From Halosaccharopolyspora lacisalsi (lineage in GTDB: Bacteria > Actinomycetota > Actinomycetes > Mycobacteriales > Pseudonocardiaceae): a DNA stretch of 64,000 nt. The notes beneath the pieces are model-generated. The model made no database searches, was not told the origin of the DNA, and saw nothing but the letters and a program-made list of their open reading frames with translations. The translations under genes and the position numbers were made by a program. The stretch spans positions 412,562-476,561 of the forward strand of contig NZ_JACGWZ010000005.1 of assembly GCF_014137975.1 (NCBI RefSeq), written 5' to 3'. This document shows positions 17,877-27,171 of the stretch, in pieces (positions within the stretch are counted from its first letter, which is position 1; each line of letters begins with the position of its first letter).

Positions 17877-18581
17877 ATGCTCGTAGCGGCAGGAGTGTTT
17901 CCGCACCCGCCGGTCCTCGTACCTCGCATGGCGGGTGACCGGGCCTTCGAGCTCGACGGCCTGCGTGCCGCCTGCGCCGAGGGCGTGACGCGGTTGCTCG
18001 ACTCCGATCCCGACGTGGTGGTGGTCGTCGGAGGTGGGGAGGACACGGTGTCGTACCCCACCCCGGTTGCGGGTACGTTGGCGCCGTACGGGCTGGATCT
18101 CACCGTCGGGCAGGGTGCGGAGGTCCTTCCACTGTCGCTGACGATCGCGCGCTGGCTGCTCGACGTGCACGCTCCCGCCCACGCTCCGCTCTTCGAGTCG
18201 GTGTCGGCGAGCGCACCGGTCGACGACTGCCTCGAGCTGGGACGGCGACTGGCGCAGCGGCATCGACGGGTGGCGCTGATGGTGATGGGCGACGGTTCGG
18301 CGTGCCGTGACGTGAAGGCGCCCGGATTCCTCGACCCCGAGGCGGTGCCCCACGACGACGACATCGCGCGGGCGCTCGCCACCGGGGACGAGGAGGTGCT
18401 GGCCGCCGTGGACCCGCGGACTTCCGAACGGCTGCTGGTCTCCGGACGAGCCGCGTGGCAAGTGCTCGCCGGAGCCGCGAGTGGCCGGTCGGTGGAGGCC
18501 GAACTCCTCGACTACCAGGCGCCGTACGGGGTCGGCTACTTCGTCGCGTCCTGGCGGTGCGGGCCGAGCGAGCGGAAATGA
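17877..18581 (+). CDS. Memo-like/class III extradiol dioxygenase-fold protein
   Basis: A 234-residue protein starting MLVAAGVFPHPPVLVPRM, a conserved opening of actinobacterial proteins related to LigB and Memo. Further features are DPDVVVVVGGGED, VMGDGSACR and ELLDYQAPYGVGYFVASW at the end. GAAGGAAAGG precedes the ATG. Metal-binding His is visible near the start, but function is unknown. It lies 61 bp before the folP2-like gene on the same strand, so the two probably share a transcript. Confidence 0.75.
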   Translation: MLVAAGVFPHPPVLVPRMAGDRAFELDGLRAACAEGVTRLLDSDPDVVVVVGGGEDTVSYPTPVAGTLAPYGLDLTVGQGAEVLPLSLTIARWLLDVHAPAHAPLFESVSASAPVDDCLELGRRLAQRHRRVALMVMGDGSACRDVKAPGFLDPEAVPHDDDIARALATGDEEVLAAVDPRTSERLLVSGRAAWQVLAGAASGRSVEAELLDYQAPYGVGYFVASWRCGPSERK

Positions 18582-18642
18582 ACAGCGGCGAGCGCGAGGG
18601 CCGCCGCTGTGGTGTGCCGGAAGGGATTGGAGGGCATCGGGC

Positions 18643-19512
18643 GTGCTGATGCCGCTTCGTTTCCGGGGACGTGCGACTCCGACGGACCGGCCGCTGGTCA
18701 TGGCCATCGTCAACCGCACGCCGGATTCGTTCTACGACAGGGGAGCGACGTTCGCGGCCGAGGACGCGATGGAGGCCGTGCGCAGCGCCGTGGACGAGGG
18801 CGCCGACATCGTCGACATCGGCGGGGTGAAGGCGGCTCCCGGCGGAGAGGTCTCCGTGGCCGAGGAGACCGACCGTGTCGTGCCGTTCATCGCTGCGGTG
18901 CGTGAGCGTTTTCCCGACCTCGTCATCAGCGTGGACACCTGGCGCCACGAAGTGGGCCGGTGGGCGTGCGAGGCGGGAGCCGACCTGCTCAACGACACCT
19001 GGGCGGGGGCGGATCCGGTGCTGGCCGAGGTCGCCGCCGAGTTCGAGGCCGGCTACGTGTGTTCGCACACCGGCGGTATCACGCCGCGCACGAGGCCGTT
19101 TCGCGTCCGGTTCCCGGATCTCGTGAACTCGGTCGTGGAGGAGACCACGCGGCGCGCCGAGCACGCCGTCGCGCTGGGAGTCCCCCGCGAGAGCGTGCTG
19201 ATCGACCCGACCCACGACTTCGGCAAGAACACCCGGCACAGCCTGGAACTGGTGCGCCACACCGAGGAACTGGTTGCCACCGGGTGGCCGGTGCTCATGG
19301 CACTGTCGAACAAGGACTTCGTCGGGGAGACGCTGGGTACCTCGCTGGAGGACCGGGTGACCGGGACGCTGGCCGCCACGGCGGTGGCGGCCAACGCGGG
19401 GGCCGCGGTGTTCCGGGCGCACCAGGTGCGTGAGACTCGTCAGGTCGTCGACATGGTGGCCAGCATCCGCGGCGACCGTCCGCCGTCGGGCTGCGTTCGC
19501 GGTCTGTCTTGA
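18643..19512 (+). CDS. folP2: Dihydropteroate synthase-like protein (FolP2 type)
   Basis: A 289-residue TIM-barrel protein with MAIVNRTPDSFYDRG and DIGGVKAAPGGEVS of the DHPS family. Key segments deviate: DPTHDFGKN instead of DPGIGFGK and LSNKDFVGE instead of LSRKSF. It matches the mycobacterial FolP2 paralogue, which is not an active DHPS. GTG 18643 follows GGAGGG by 8 bp. As in mycobacteria it is immediately upstream of gpgS, suggesting a role linked to methylglucose lipopolysaccharide synthesis rather than folate. Confidence 0.83.
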   Translation: MLMPLRFRGRATPTDRPLVMAIVNRTPDSFYDRGATFAAEDAMEAVRSAVDEGADIVDIGGVKAAPGGEVSVAEETDRVVPFIAAVRERFPDLVISVDTWRHEVGRWACEAGADLLNDTWAGADPVLAEVAAEFEAGYVCSHTGGITPRTRPFRVRFPDLVNSVVEETTRRAEHAVALGVPRESVLIDPTHDFGKNTRHSLELVRHTEELVATGWPVLMALSNKDFVGETLGTSLEDRVTGTLAATAVAANAGAAVFRAHQVRETRQVVDMVASIRGDRPPSGCVRGLS

Positions 19513-19605
19513 CGGTGCTCCGGACGCGCTGTTCGCCCGTCCGGGCGTGGTGCGTGCCGACAGGGCGTGTGAGTGGATCGGCTTGAAGCGTGTCGAGGGG
19601 AATCG

Positions 19606-20565
19606 ATGCTGCCCGAGGTGAAGCGGTGGTTCGCCGCCCGTAGCTGGCAGGACCCACGGTGGTCGGTGGCCGAGCTGGTGGCGGCCAAGCGGGGACGCAC
19701 GGTCAGCGTGGTGCTGCCCGCGCTGGACGAGCAGGACACGGTGGGTGCGATCGTCGCGGCGATCCGGCCGCTGACCGAGCCGGGTCCCCCGCTGGTCGAC
19801 GAGCTGGTGGTCGTCGACTCCGGCTCGACCGACCGCACGGCCGAGGTCGCGCGCGAGGCGGGAGCGCGGGTCGTGCAGCGGCGGGACGTGCTGCCCGAGT
19901 TCGCCCACAGGCCGGGCAAGGGTGAGGTGCTGTGGCGGTCGCTGGCGGCGACCTCCGGTGACCTGCTGGTCTTCGTCGACTCCGACCTCGTGGACTTCGA
20001 TCCGTCCTTCGTTCCCTCGTTGCTCGGCCCGTTGTTGACCGAGTCCGCTCCCGCGCTGGTCAAGGGCTTCTACCGGCGGCCGTTGCGGATGCGCTCCGAC
20101 GAGCCGGAGACGGGGGGCGGGCGTGTGACGGAGCTGCTCGCACGGCCGGTGCTGTCGGCCCTGCGCCCACGGTTGAGCGGTGTGGTGCAGCCGCTCGGCG
20201 GGGAGTACGCGGCCCGGCGGGAGTTCCTGGAGTCGGTCCCCTTCGCGGCCGGTTACGGCGTGGAGATCGGGCTGCTGCTCGACGCCCACGAGCGCTACGG
20301 GTTGGACGGCATCGCCCAGGTGAATCTGGGGGTGCGCAAGCACCGGCACCGTGAGCTGCTGGAGCTCGGCGTGATGGCCCGCCAGATTCTCGCGGCGGCA
20401 CTGGCCCGGTGCGACTCACCGGATGATTCCGCCGAGGTGCGGGAGGCGGCCTCGTTCACCCAGTTCCTCCAGGTCGACGGCGAGTGGTCGGCGCGGGAGC
20501 ACGACGTGCCGATCGAGGACCGACCACCGCTGCGCGACGTTCGAGGCCCCGGAGAATCGCGGTGA
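19606..20565 (+). CDS. gpgS: Glucosyl-3-phosphoglycerate synthase
   Basis: A GT81-type enzyme, 319 residues, which transfers glucose from an NDP-glucose to 3-phosphoglycerate, the first step of methylglucose lipopolysaccharide synthesis. GT-A fold signatures are SVVLPALDEQDTVGAIV, VVDSGSTDRTAEVAREAGA, the DxD as VFVDSDLVDF, and GGEYAARREFLESVPF. The start MLPEVKRWFAARSW matches the family. GAGGGG precedes the ATG. The stop codon is the first part of hairpin copy 2. Confidence 0.93.
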   Translation: MLPEVKRWFAARSWQDPRWSVAELVAAKRGRTVSVVLPALDEQDTVGAIVAAIRPLTEPGPPLVDELVVVDSGSTDRTAEVAREAGARVVQRRDVLPEFAHRPGKGEVLWRSLAATSGDLLVFVDSDLVDFDPSFVPSLLGPLLTESAPALVKGFYRRPLRMRSDEPETGGGRVTELLARPVLSALRPRLSGVVQPLGGEYAARREFLESVPFAAGYGVEIGLLLDAHERYGLDGIAQVNLGVRKHRHRELLELGVMARQILAAALARCDSPDDSAEVREAASFTQFLQVDGEWSAREHDVPIEDRPPLRDVRGPGESR

Positions 20566-20608
20566 ACGCGTCGTTGTGGCGGTCGCACCGCCACAACGAC
20601 GCGTTCAC
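20562..20608. terminator. 47-bp hairpin, copy 2 of 3
   Basis: A perfect 22-bp inverted repeat (GTGAACGCGTCGTT ... AACGACGCGTTCAC) with a CGC triloop, lying between convergent genes and overlapping the gpgS stop codon. It should terminate both transcripts. It differs from the other copies at paired positions. Confidence 0.75.
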
Positions 20609-20634
20609 CCCTCGAGACAGCGGTCCGAACCGGG

Positions 20635-21492
20635 CTACTCGGACCTCAGGATGCCGACGGCGCCGTAGCCGTTGGCATCGGCGGCCTGCTCGTCGGGGAC
20701 CGGTTCTTCGGGACGCCACTGGTCGAGCCGGGCCACACCGGGGTCGAGCACCGCGTAGCCGGCGAAGAACCCCGCGATCTCGGAGGGGGTGCGAAACAGC
20801 ATTCGAGGGGTGTTGGTCTGGCCCATGAAATCCTGGACCGCCCGTACTTGCTGGTCGGTCGCGGCGTCCTGCACGGCGTGCGAGATCACGAGCGCGCTTC
20901 CCGGCACGCACACGTCGCGGTAGGTGGCGATGAGACCGGCCGGGTCGTCGGCGTCGTCGAGCAGGTCCAGGATGGCCACCGCCAGGATCGCCACCGGCCG
21001 GGTGAAGTCCAGCAGCTCGGTCACTCCGGGAGCGGTCAGCACCTTGTCCGGGTGACGGATGTCGGCCTGGGTGACGGTCACTCGCGAGTTGTCGCCGAGA
21101 AGCCGGCGAGCGTGGGCCACCGCCACCGGCTCCCGATCCACGTAGGCCACGTGGGCGGTGGGGTCGTGTCGGTGGGCGATCTCGTGGACGTTGCCGACCG
21201 TGGGCATACCGGAGCCCAGGTCGAGGAACTGGTCGATGCCCTGCCGGCACAGCAGCGTCACCGCCCGCCCGAGGAAGGAGCGGTTGCCCCGGGTGTAGCG
21301 GGCGGTCCAGCTCGAGTTGCCCGGCAGGGCCTGGCGGAACTGCTCGGCCGCGGTGCGGTCGACGGCGAAGTTGGCCGAGCCGCCGAGGAAGTAGTCGTAC
21401 ATCCGCGCGATGTTCGGCTTGTCCACGTCTATGCCCGCCGCGGCCTCCGGAGGCCGCAACAGCGGGTTCTGCCCCCATTCGTGCCGACCCAT
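20635..21492 (-). CDS. SAM-dependent methyltransferase-like protein (PF04672/DUF574 type)
   Basis: A 285-residue member of an expanded actinomycete family with unknown substrates. IDVDKPNIARMYDYFLGGSANFAVD is the family hallmark, then FLDLGSGMPTVGNVHEIAH (SAM loop), VAYVDREPVAVAHAR and DFTRPVAILAVAILDLL. ATG 21492 is preceded by GGAGGG. Streptomyces and relatives carry many copies, often beside regulators; here it stands alone and is convergent with gpgS. Confidence 0.85.
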   Translation of the reverse strand: MGRHEWGQNPLLRPPEAAAGIDVDKPNIARMYDYFLGGSANFAVDRTAAEQFRQALPGNSSWTARYTRGNRSFLGRAVTLLCRQGIDQFLDLGSGMPTVGNVHEIAHRHDPTAHVAYVDREPVAVAHARRLLGDNSRVTVTQADIRHPDKVLTAPGVTELLDFTRPVAILAVAILDLLDDADDPAGLIATYRDVCVPGSALVISHAVQDAATDQQVRAVQDFMGQTNTPRMLFRTPSEIAGFFAGYAVLDPGVARLDQWRPEEPVPDEQAADANGYGAVGILRSE

Positions 21493-21645
21493 GAACCCTC
21501 CGACCACCGGTGACCGTCCAGTGGTCACGACCGTAACCCGCACCACCGGGTGCGGCCAGGGCAGCACGCTTACAGCGAACTTTTCGATCATCGGGGGTCG
21601 ACCGACAGTAGGCTGTTGTCCCAGGACCAACGTGAGGAGCCAGTC

Positions 21646-22586
21646 ATGCCGTTCGAACCGGACCCCGAACTGAAGCCCGCGTTCGAGGCCTTCGCCGAGC
21701 TGGGGATCCAGCCCCCGCTCGGGGCGACTGGCGGGCGATTCGGAAGCTGACCGAGACGATGCACGCCGGGATGTACACCTGGACCGATCCGGCCCTCGGC
21801 GTCTCGCCCACCGACTTCGAAGCCACCGGCGTCGACGGCGAGACGGTGGGACTGCGGTGGTTCACCAAGGACGGGGCGGTTTCCGAGGCCGCCGTGGTGT
21901 ACCTGCACGGTGGTGGGGTGATCGTGGGCTCGATCGACGACTCGGCCTTCAGGATCGCCGAGTACGTGCGCTCGACCGGGGTGGCGGTGCTCGCCGTCGA
22001 GTATCGGCTGGCTCCCGAACATCCGCATCCGACCCCGGTCGAGGACTGTTTCGCGGGTTTGAGCTGGCTCGTGGAGCACGCTTCCGAGCTGGGTGCCGAT
22101 TCGGCCCGCGTCGCCGTGATGGGGGAGAGCGCGGGTGGAGGTCTCGCCGCCGGAGTGGCGCTGCTCGCCCGCGAGCGTGGTGTGGCGCTGGCCCGGCAGA
22201 TCCTCGTTCACCCGATGCTCGACGACCGCACGACCGCGCCCGATCCGGAGCTCGTCCCGTTCGGGGTGTGGAACTACGACATGAACTTCACCGGTTGGAA
22301 CGCGTTGCTCGGCGATGCCGTCGGTACCGACGCCGTACCACCGTCCGCGGCGCCCGCGCGGGCGAGCGAGTTGAGTGGCCTCGCGCCGGCCTACATCGAG
22401 GTCGGTGAGCTCGACATCTTCCGCGACGAGGACATGGAGTACGCGCGCAGGCTCGCCGCCGCCGGAGTGTCGGTCGAGTTCCACGTGCATCCCGGTTGCC
22501 CGCACGCCTTCGACGGTGCCGCCCCGGATGCCGACGTGGTGGCGCGCGCGATGGCCGACCGGACTCGCGTTCTCGCGCGGCTGTAG
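21646..22586 (+). pseudogene. HSL-family alpha/beta hydrolase with a frameshift
   Basis: The ATG at 21646 (GAGGAG upstream) encodes MPFEPDPELKPAFEAFAELG, then the frame shifts near 21716-21722. The main body continues in another frame through RGDWRAIRKLTETMHAGM. It has YLHGGGVIVG (oxyanion hole HGGG), VMGESAGGGLAAG (nucleophile Ser in GESAG), the acid region after HPMLDDRT and CPHAFD (catalytic His). One lost base in CCCCCGCTCGGGG explains it. If the frame is real, translation could still begin at internal ATG 21759, giving a protein without its lid helix. Confidence 0.78.
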
Positions 22587-22680
22587 TAGTACGCACCGAC
22601 TCGGTCCGAGTGATCCGGAACATATCCCGCGCCCCGGCTACCGGAAGTAGGGTGAGCGGATCGAACTCGGGAGGTTGGTT

Positions 22681-23739
22681 TTGTCCGACGGTGACGTGGC
22701 GCGGGGCCGGTACGCCTGGATCGAACCGGGCGCGCACGAGGTGGCCTCCGGGGTCTATCGAATTCCGCTTCCGCTGCCCAGCGACGGGCTGCGCGCGGTC
22801 AACGTGTACGCCGTCGTCGACGGGGACGGGCTGGTGCTCGTCGATTCTGGCTGGGCGCTGGAGCAGGCGCGCGAGCAGCTCGAAACCGCTCTCGGCGAGA
22901 TCGGCTACGGACTCTCCGACATTCGGCGCTTCCTGATGACGCACATACACCGGGACCACTACACCCTGGGAGTGACCCTGCGCCGGACGTTCGGCACGAG
23001 GGTGAGTCTGGGGGCGGGGGAGCGACCGTCACTGGAAACCATCATGAGCGGCCGGTCCGACGGCCAGCTGTCCCGGCTCCGACGAGCGGGTGCCGACGAA
23101 CTGGTCGAGACCGTGCTGGAGGGGGACCAGCACGATCCGGCGCCGCCTCAGGACGGTTACGAGCTGCCGGACGACTGGATCGGGAACGCGGTCGAGGTCG
23201 AACTCGAGTCCCGCACGCTGCACGTCGTGGCCACGCCCGGCCACACCCGTGGTCACGTGGTCCTCCTCGACTTCGAGGCCGCCCTGCTGTTCTCCGGTGA
23301 TCACGTGCTGCCCCACATCACGCCCTCCATCGGGCTGGAGTCGGCCACGACGGACCTGCCCCTGGGGGACTACCTCGACTCGCTGCGTCTGATGCGTCAC
23401 TATCCCGACATGCGACTGCTGCCGGCTCACGGCCCGGTCACCGACAGTGTGCACGGTCGCGTCGACGAGCTCCTCGACCACCACGAACGGCGCCTCGAAG
23501 AAACGGCGCGGACGATCGAGGAAGGTTCCGGGACGGCCTTCCAGTCGGCTGCGAACCTCGGCTGGACGAAGCACGACAAGAGTCTGGAGAGTCTGGACGT
23601 GTTCAACCGGACCCTCGCCGTGAGCGAGACCGCCGCGCACCTGGACCTGCTCGTCGTGCGTGGTGCGTTGCGGTCGTCGACAGTGGACGGAGTGACGTGG
23701 TATCGCACCGTTTCCGACCCGGTGCTCACCGCCGAGTGA
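22681..23739 (+). CDS. MBL-fold metallo-hydrolase
   Basis: A protein of about 352 residues with the beta-lactamase fold. The zinc motif is THIHRDHYTLG; second-site residues are in ATPGHTRGHV, FSGDHVLP and LPAHGPV. The C-terminal winged region (VFNRTLAVSETAAHLDLLVVRGAL) resembles glyoxalase II/LACTB2-like relatives. A TTG at 22681, six bases after GGGAGG, is preferred; TTG 22675 overlaps that site. Function probably thioester or lactone hydrolysis, unproven. Confidence 0.82.
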   Translation: MSDGDVARGRYAWIEPGAHEVASGVYRIPLPLPSDGLRAVNVYAVVDGDGLVLVDSGWALEQAREQLETALGEIGYGLSDIRRFLMTHIHRDHYTLGVTLRRTFGTRVSLGAGERPSLETIMSGRSDGQLSRLRRAGADELVETVLEGDQHDPAPPQDGYELPDDWIGNAVEVELESRTLHVVATPGHTRGHVVLLDFEAALLFSGDHVLPHITPSIGLESATTDLPLGDYLDSLRLMRHYPDMRLLPAHGPVTDSVHGRVDELLDHHERRLEETARTIEEGSGTAFQSAANLGWTKHDKSLESLDVFNRTLAVSETAAHLDLLVVRGALRSSTVDGVTWYRTVSDPVLTAE

Positions 23740-23904
23740 GTCGCGGCGGCGGCCCACCGTGTTCCGGCCTGGAGGTGCTCACGCGGTGTTTCCGGGAGGC
23801 CGGAAGCTCCACCACCCGTACGGGTTAAGCTGAACGTCAGTGTTTCGGTAAGGACACGTCTTCGATGTCCCGGCCCGTGTCGCAGCGGCTGCGTGAGGAG
23901 AACC

Positions 23905-25155
23905 GTGCGAATCGCCCTTCTGTCGTACCGGAGCAAGCCGCACTGCGGCGGGCAGGGCGTCTACGTCCGGCATCTCAGCCGTGGACTGGTGGCGCTCGGA
24001 CACGAGGTGGAGGTCTTCTCCGGGCAGCCGTACCCGGACCTCGACCCCGGTGTCGAGCTGACTCCCGTTCCCAGCCTGGACCTCTACCGCGATCCCGATC
24101 CGTTCCGCACGCCGCACTGGCGCGAGTTCCGCGACCTGATCGACCTCGGCGAGCTCGCGACCATGTGGACGGCCGGGTTCCCCGAGCCCCGGACCTTCAC
24201 CCTGCGGGTGGCCAAGATGCTGCGCGCCCGCGCCGACGAGTTCGACCTCGTCCACGACAACCAGTCACTGGGCAGCGGACTGCTGTCGCTGCGCGACGCC
24301 GGGCTGCCGCTCGTGGCCACCGTGCACCACCCCATCACCCACGACCGCCGCGTGGATCTGGCCGCCGCGAGGGGATGGCGCAAGCTGACGTTGCGCCGCT
24401 GGTACGGATTCCTGCGGATGCAGGCCCGCGTGGCGCGCAGGATTCCCCGGTTGTTGACGGTCTCGGAGTCCTCGGCCGCCGACATCGGTCAGGATTTCGG
24501 CGTCGCACCGCAACGCATCCGCACGGTCCCGTTGGGGGTGGATCACGAGGTCTTCCGGCCGCCCACCGCGGCCAGGGTTCCGGGACGCATCGTGGCCATG
24601 GCCAGCGCGGACACCCCGCTGAAGGGGATCGGTACGTTGCTGGAAGCGGTGGCCAAGCTGCGCACCGAACGCGACGTGGAGCTCGTCCTGGTCGCCAAAC
24701 CCGCGCCGGGAGGCCCGACGCAGCGGCTGATCGAGGAGCTCGCGATCTCCGACGCGGTGCACACCGTCAGCGGAATCGACGACGACGAGCTCGCCGCGCT
24801 GGTGGGTTCGGCCGAGATCGCCTGCGTGCCCTCGCTCTACGAGGGATTCTCGCTGCCCACCGTCGAAGCCATGGCCTGCGCGACTCCGCTGGTGGCCAGC
24901 CGTGCGGGCGCGATCCCCGAGGTCGTCGGCCCGGACGCCGGGACGGCGAAGCTGGTCGAACCCGGCGACGCCGAGGAACTGACGCGGGCCCTGGGATCGT
25001 TGTTCGACGATCCGGATCGTCGGCGACGCATGGGGGAGAACGGACGGCAGCGGGTGCTGCGACGGTACAGCTGGGAGTCCGTGGCCGCGGCCACGGTCGA
25101 CTGCTACGGGGAGGCCATCGAGGCGATGCAGGGACGACGGAAGGCAGTGACGTAG
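23905..25155 (+). CDS. Family 4 glycosyltransferase (GT-B fold)
   Basis: A 416-residue GT-B enzyme beginning RIALLSYRSKPHCGGQGVYVRHL, with the G-G-Q-G-V loop used by retaining GT4 enzymes. The C-terminal nucleotide-sugar site is PSLYEGFSLPTVEAMACATPLVAS (E-x7-E). GTG 23905 is chosen because the conserved start MRIALLSYRSKPH begins there and GAGGAG lies 5 bases upstream. It is the first gene of a tight three-gene unit. The acceptor is unknown; related clusters include a methyltransferase and a terpene-cyclase-like protein. Confidence 0.87.
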   Translation: MRIALLSYRSKPHCGGQGVYVRHLSRGLVALGHEVEVFSGQPYPDLDPGVELTPVPSLDLYRDPDPFRTPHWREFRDLIDLGELATMWTAGFPEPRTFTLRVAKMLRARADEFDLVHDNQSLGSGLLSLRDAGLPLVATVHHPITHDRRVDLAAARGWRKLTLRRWYGFLRMQARVARRIPRLLTVSESSAADIGQDFGVAPQRIRTVPLGVDHEVFRPPTAARVPGRIVAMASADTPLKGIGTLLEAVAKLRTERDVELVLVAKPAPGGPTQRLIEELAISDAVHTVSGIDDDELAALVGSAEIACVPSLYEGFSLPTVEAMACATPLVASRAGAIPEVVGPDAGTAKLVEPGDAEELTRALGSLFDDPDRRRRMGENGRQRVLRRYSWESVAAATVDCYGEAIEAMQGRRKAVT

Positions 25156-25880
25156 TGCTGACGGTGGATTTCGACAAGCTCGGCCTGCGGCAGGGGCAGC
25201 GAGTTCTCGATCTGGGGTGCGGTGCGGGACGGCACGCGTTCGAGATGTACCGCCGCGGTGCGCGGGTCGTGGCCTTCGACGAGGACGCCGCCGAACTGGA
25301 GAACGTGGCGACGATGTTCGGGGCCATGCGAGCCGAGGGCGAGGTTCCCACCGGCGCCGAGGCGAGCACGCTGACCGGGGACGCCCTGGCGCTGCCGTTT
25401 CCGGACGAGTCCTTCGACCACGTCGTGGCCTCCGAGATCCTGGAGCACATCCCGGAGGACGAGAAGGCCGTGCACGAGCTCACACGGGTCGTCAAACCCG
25501 GTGGGCGCGTGGTCGTGACCGTGCCCAACCGGTTCCCGGAACGGATCTGCTGGGCGCTGTCCGACGCTTACCACGAGGTCGAGGGCGGCCACGTGCGGAT
25601 CTACCGGATCGAGGAGCTGTTCGCCAGGTTGCGCAAGGCGGGACTGCGCCCGGTGCACCGGCACTACGCGCACGCGCTGCACGCACCGTACTGGTGGTTG
25701 AAGTGCGCGGTCGGGGTGGACCGGGAGGATCACCCGCTGACGAAGCTGTACCACCGGATGCTGGTGTGGGACCTCATGCGGCGGCCGTGGCTGACGCGCG
25801 CCGCGGAGGAACTGCTCGATCCCGTGATCGGCAAGAGCCTCGTGGTGTACCTGCACAAGCCGGGAGTGGGCGTTGGCTGA
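25155..25880 (+). CDS. Class I SAM methyltransferase of the glycosyltransferase cluster
   Basis: A 241-residue protein with VLDLGCGAGRHAFEMYRRGARVVAFD (SAM loop), FDHVVASEILEHIPEDE and RVVKPGGRVVVTVPNR. GTG 25155 overlaps the glycosyltransferase stop by one base (TAGTG), so translation is coupled. The C-terminal WWLKCAVGVDREDHPLTKLYHRMLVWD is aromatic and may contact a lipid substrate. The product cannot be named. Confidence 0.85.
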   Translation: MLTVDFDKLGLRQGQRVLDLGCGAGRHAFEMYRRGARVVAFDEDAAELENVATMFGAMRAEGEVPTGAEASTLTGDALALPFPDESFDHVVASEILEHIPEDEKAVHELTRVVKPGGRVVVTVPNRFPERICWALSDAYHEVEGGHVRIYRIEELFARLRKAGLRPVHRHYAHALHAPYWWLKCAVGVDREDHPLTKLYHRMLVWDLMRRPWLTRAAEELLDPVIGKSLVVYLHKPGVGVG

Positions 25881-26979
25881 CATCCCCGAGCTGACGGGGG
25901 TGCTGTCGGCCTCGGAAGTGCTGCGGACGGCGGCGACGATCGCGGAGACGCAGGAGCCCTCCGGCGCCATCCCCTGGTTCACCGGTGGTCACGTCGATCC
26001 GTGGGACCACGTCGAGTCCGCGATGGCCTTGTCGGCGGCAGGCTCGTTCGGGGAGGCCGAACACGCCTACGACTGGTTGCTCCGGACGCAGCGGGACGAC
26101 GGTTCCTGGCCGCTGCGGGTGCGTGCGGGGCGGGTGGAGGACGCCGCCTCCGACACGAACTTCTGCGCCTACCTGGCGGTGGGCGTCTGGCAGCACCTGC
26201 TGATCACCGGTGACGACGGCTTCGCCGTGCGGATGTGGCCTGCGGTGCGCCGGGCGATGAACTTCGTTCTGGGGGCGCAACGGGAAGACGGCGAGATGGA
26301 CTGGGCGCTCGACGAGCGCGGCGTGCCGGTGGGGGAGGCGCTGCTGTCGGGCTGTTCCAGCATTCACCACAGCCTGCGCTGCGCCCTGGCCCTGGCCGAA
26401 TACCTGGGAAGCTCGCAGCCGGACTGGGAGGTCGCGCTGGGCTGTCTCGGGAACGCGCTGCGCTGTCGTCCCGAGGCCTTCACGCCGAAGCACCGCTATT
26501 CGATGGACTGGTACTACCCGGTGCTCGGCGGGGCCGTGCGCGGTCGCGCCGCCCGGCGACGGCTGTCCGAGCGCTGGACGGACTTCGTGGTCGACGGGCT
26601 GGGCGTGCGCTGCGTCGACGACCACCCGTGGGTCACCGGTGCTGAGACCTGCGAACTGGTGCTGAGCCTCGACGCCGTGGAGCAGCGGGCTCCGGCGCTG
26701 GAGCTGCTGTCGGCGATACAGCATCTGCGCGATCCGGACGGTTCGTACTGGACCGGGCTGGTCTACGCCGACGGCAAGCGCTGGCCGGAGGAGCGCACCA
26801 CCTGGACCGGGGCCGCGATGATCCTGGCCGTCGACGCGCTGTCGAGAGCCACACCGGGCAACGGCATCTTCCGCGCGGAAGATCTTCCCGCCGGGCTGGC
26901 GGCCGAGGAGTGCCAACCTCCGGGATCGGTTTCGGACCCGCTGGACGCCCCGGAATCGGGGATCTTCTCGCTCGAGTGA
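25873..26979 (+). CDS. Prenyltransferase/squalene-cyclase-like alpha-toroid protein
   Basis: A 368-residue protein from TTG 25873 that overlaps the previous gene by 8 bp. Repeats of the QxxDGSW type occur (TQRDDGSWPLRV near 75, AQREDGEMDW near 137, DPDGSYWTG near 290), the pattern of squalene-hopene-cyclase and prenyltransferase-beta toroids. The full cyclase DxDD motif is not obvious, so it may be a binding or glucan-processing relative. GGGAGTGGG provides the ribosome site. Coupling to the GT4 and methyltransferase suggests one pathway, probably a glycosylated lipid (inference). Confidence 0.75.
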   Translation: MADIPELTGVLSASEVLRTAATIAETQEPSGAIPWFTGGHVDPWDHVESAMALSAAGSFGEAEHAYDWLLRTQRDDGSWPLRVRAGRVEDAASDTNFCAYLAVGVWQHLLITGDDGFAVRMWPAVRRAMNFVLGAQREDGEMDWALDERGVPVGEALLSGCSSIHHSLRCALALAEYLGSSQPDWEVALGCLGNALRCRPEAFTPKHRYSMDWYYPVLGGAVRGRAARRRLSERWTDFVVDGLGVRCVDDHPWVTGAETCELVLSLDAVEQRAPALELLSAIQHLRDPDGSYWTGLVYADGKRWPEERTTWTGAAMILAVDALSRATPGNGIFRAEDLPAGLAAEECQPPGSVSDPLDAPESGIFSLE

Positions 26980-27171
26980 TCCCCGCGGTGTCTGATCGAC
27001 CAGCTGCACGGGTTTTCCGGGGCCGACAACACTCGGAGGGTTGCCGGGTGACCAGTGCGGACCCTTGCGACAGGACGGAGCTGGCTACTCGATGTCCCGG
27101 CTCCCACAGCGAGGCCCGGCTGAGGTTCCCCACCCGCCCCACGACGCACCGTTCCGCAATGAACCCTAGAG
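26980..27171. other. Gap without supported gene
   Basis: This stretch follows the cyclase-like gene and precedes the decayed regulator. I see no gene, clear promoter or terminator in it. Confidence 0.4.
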
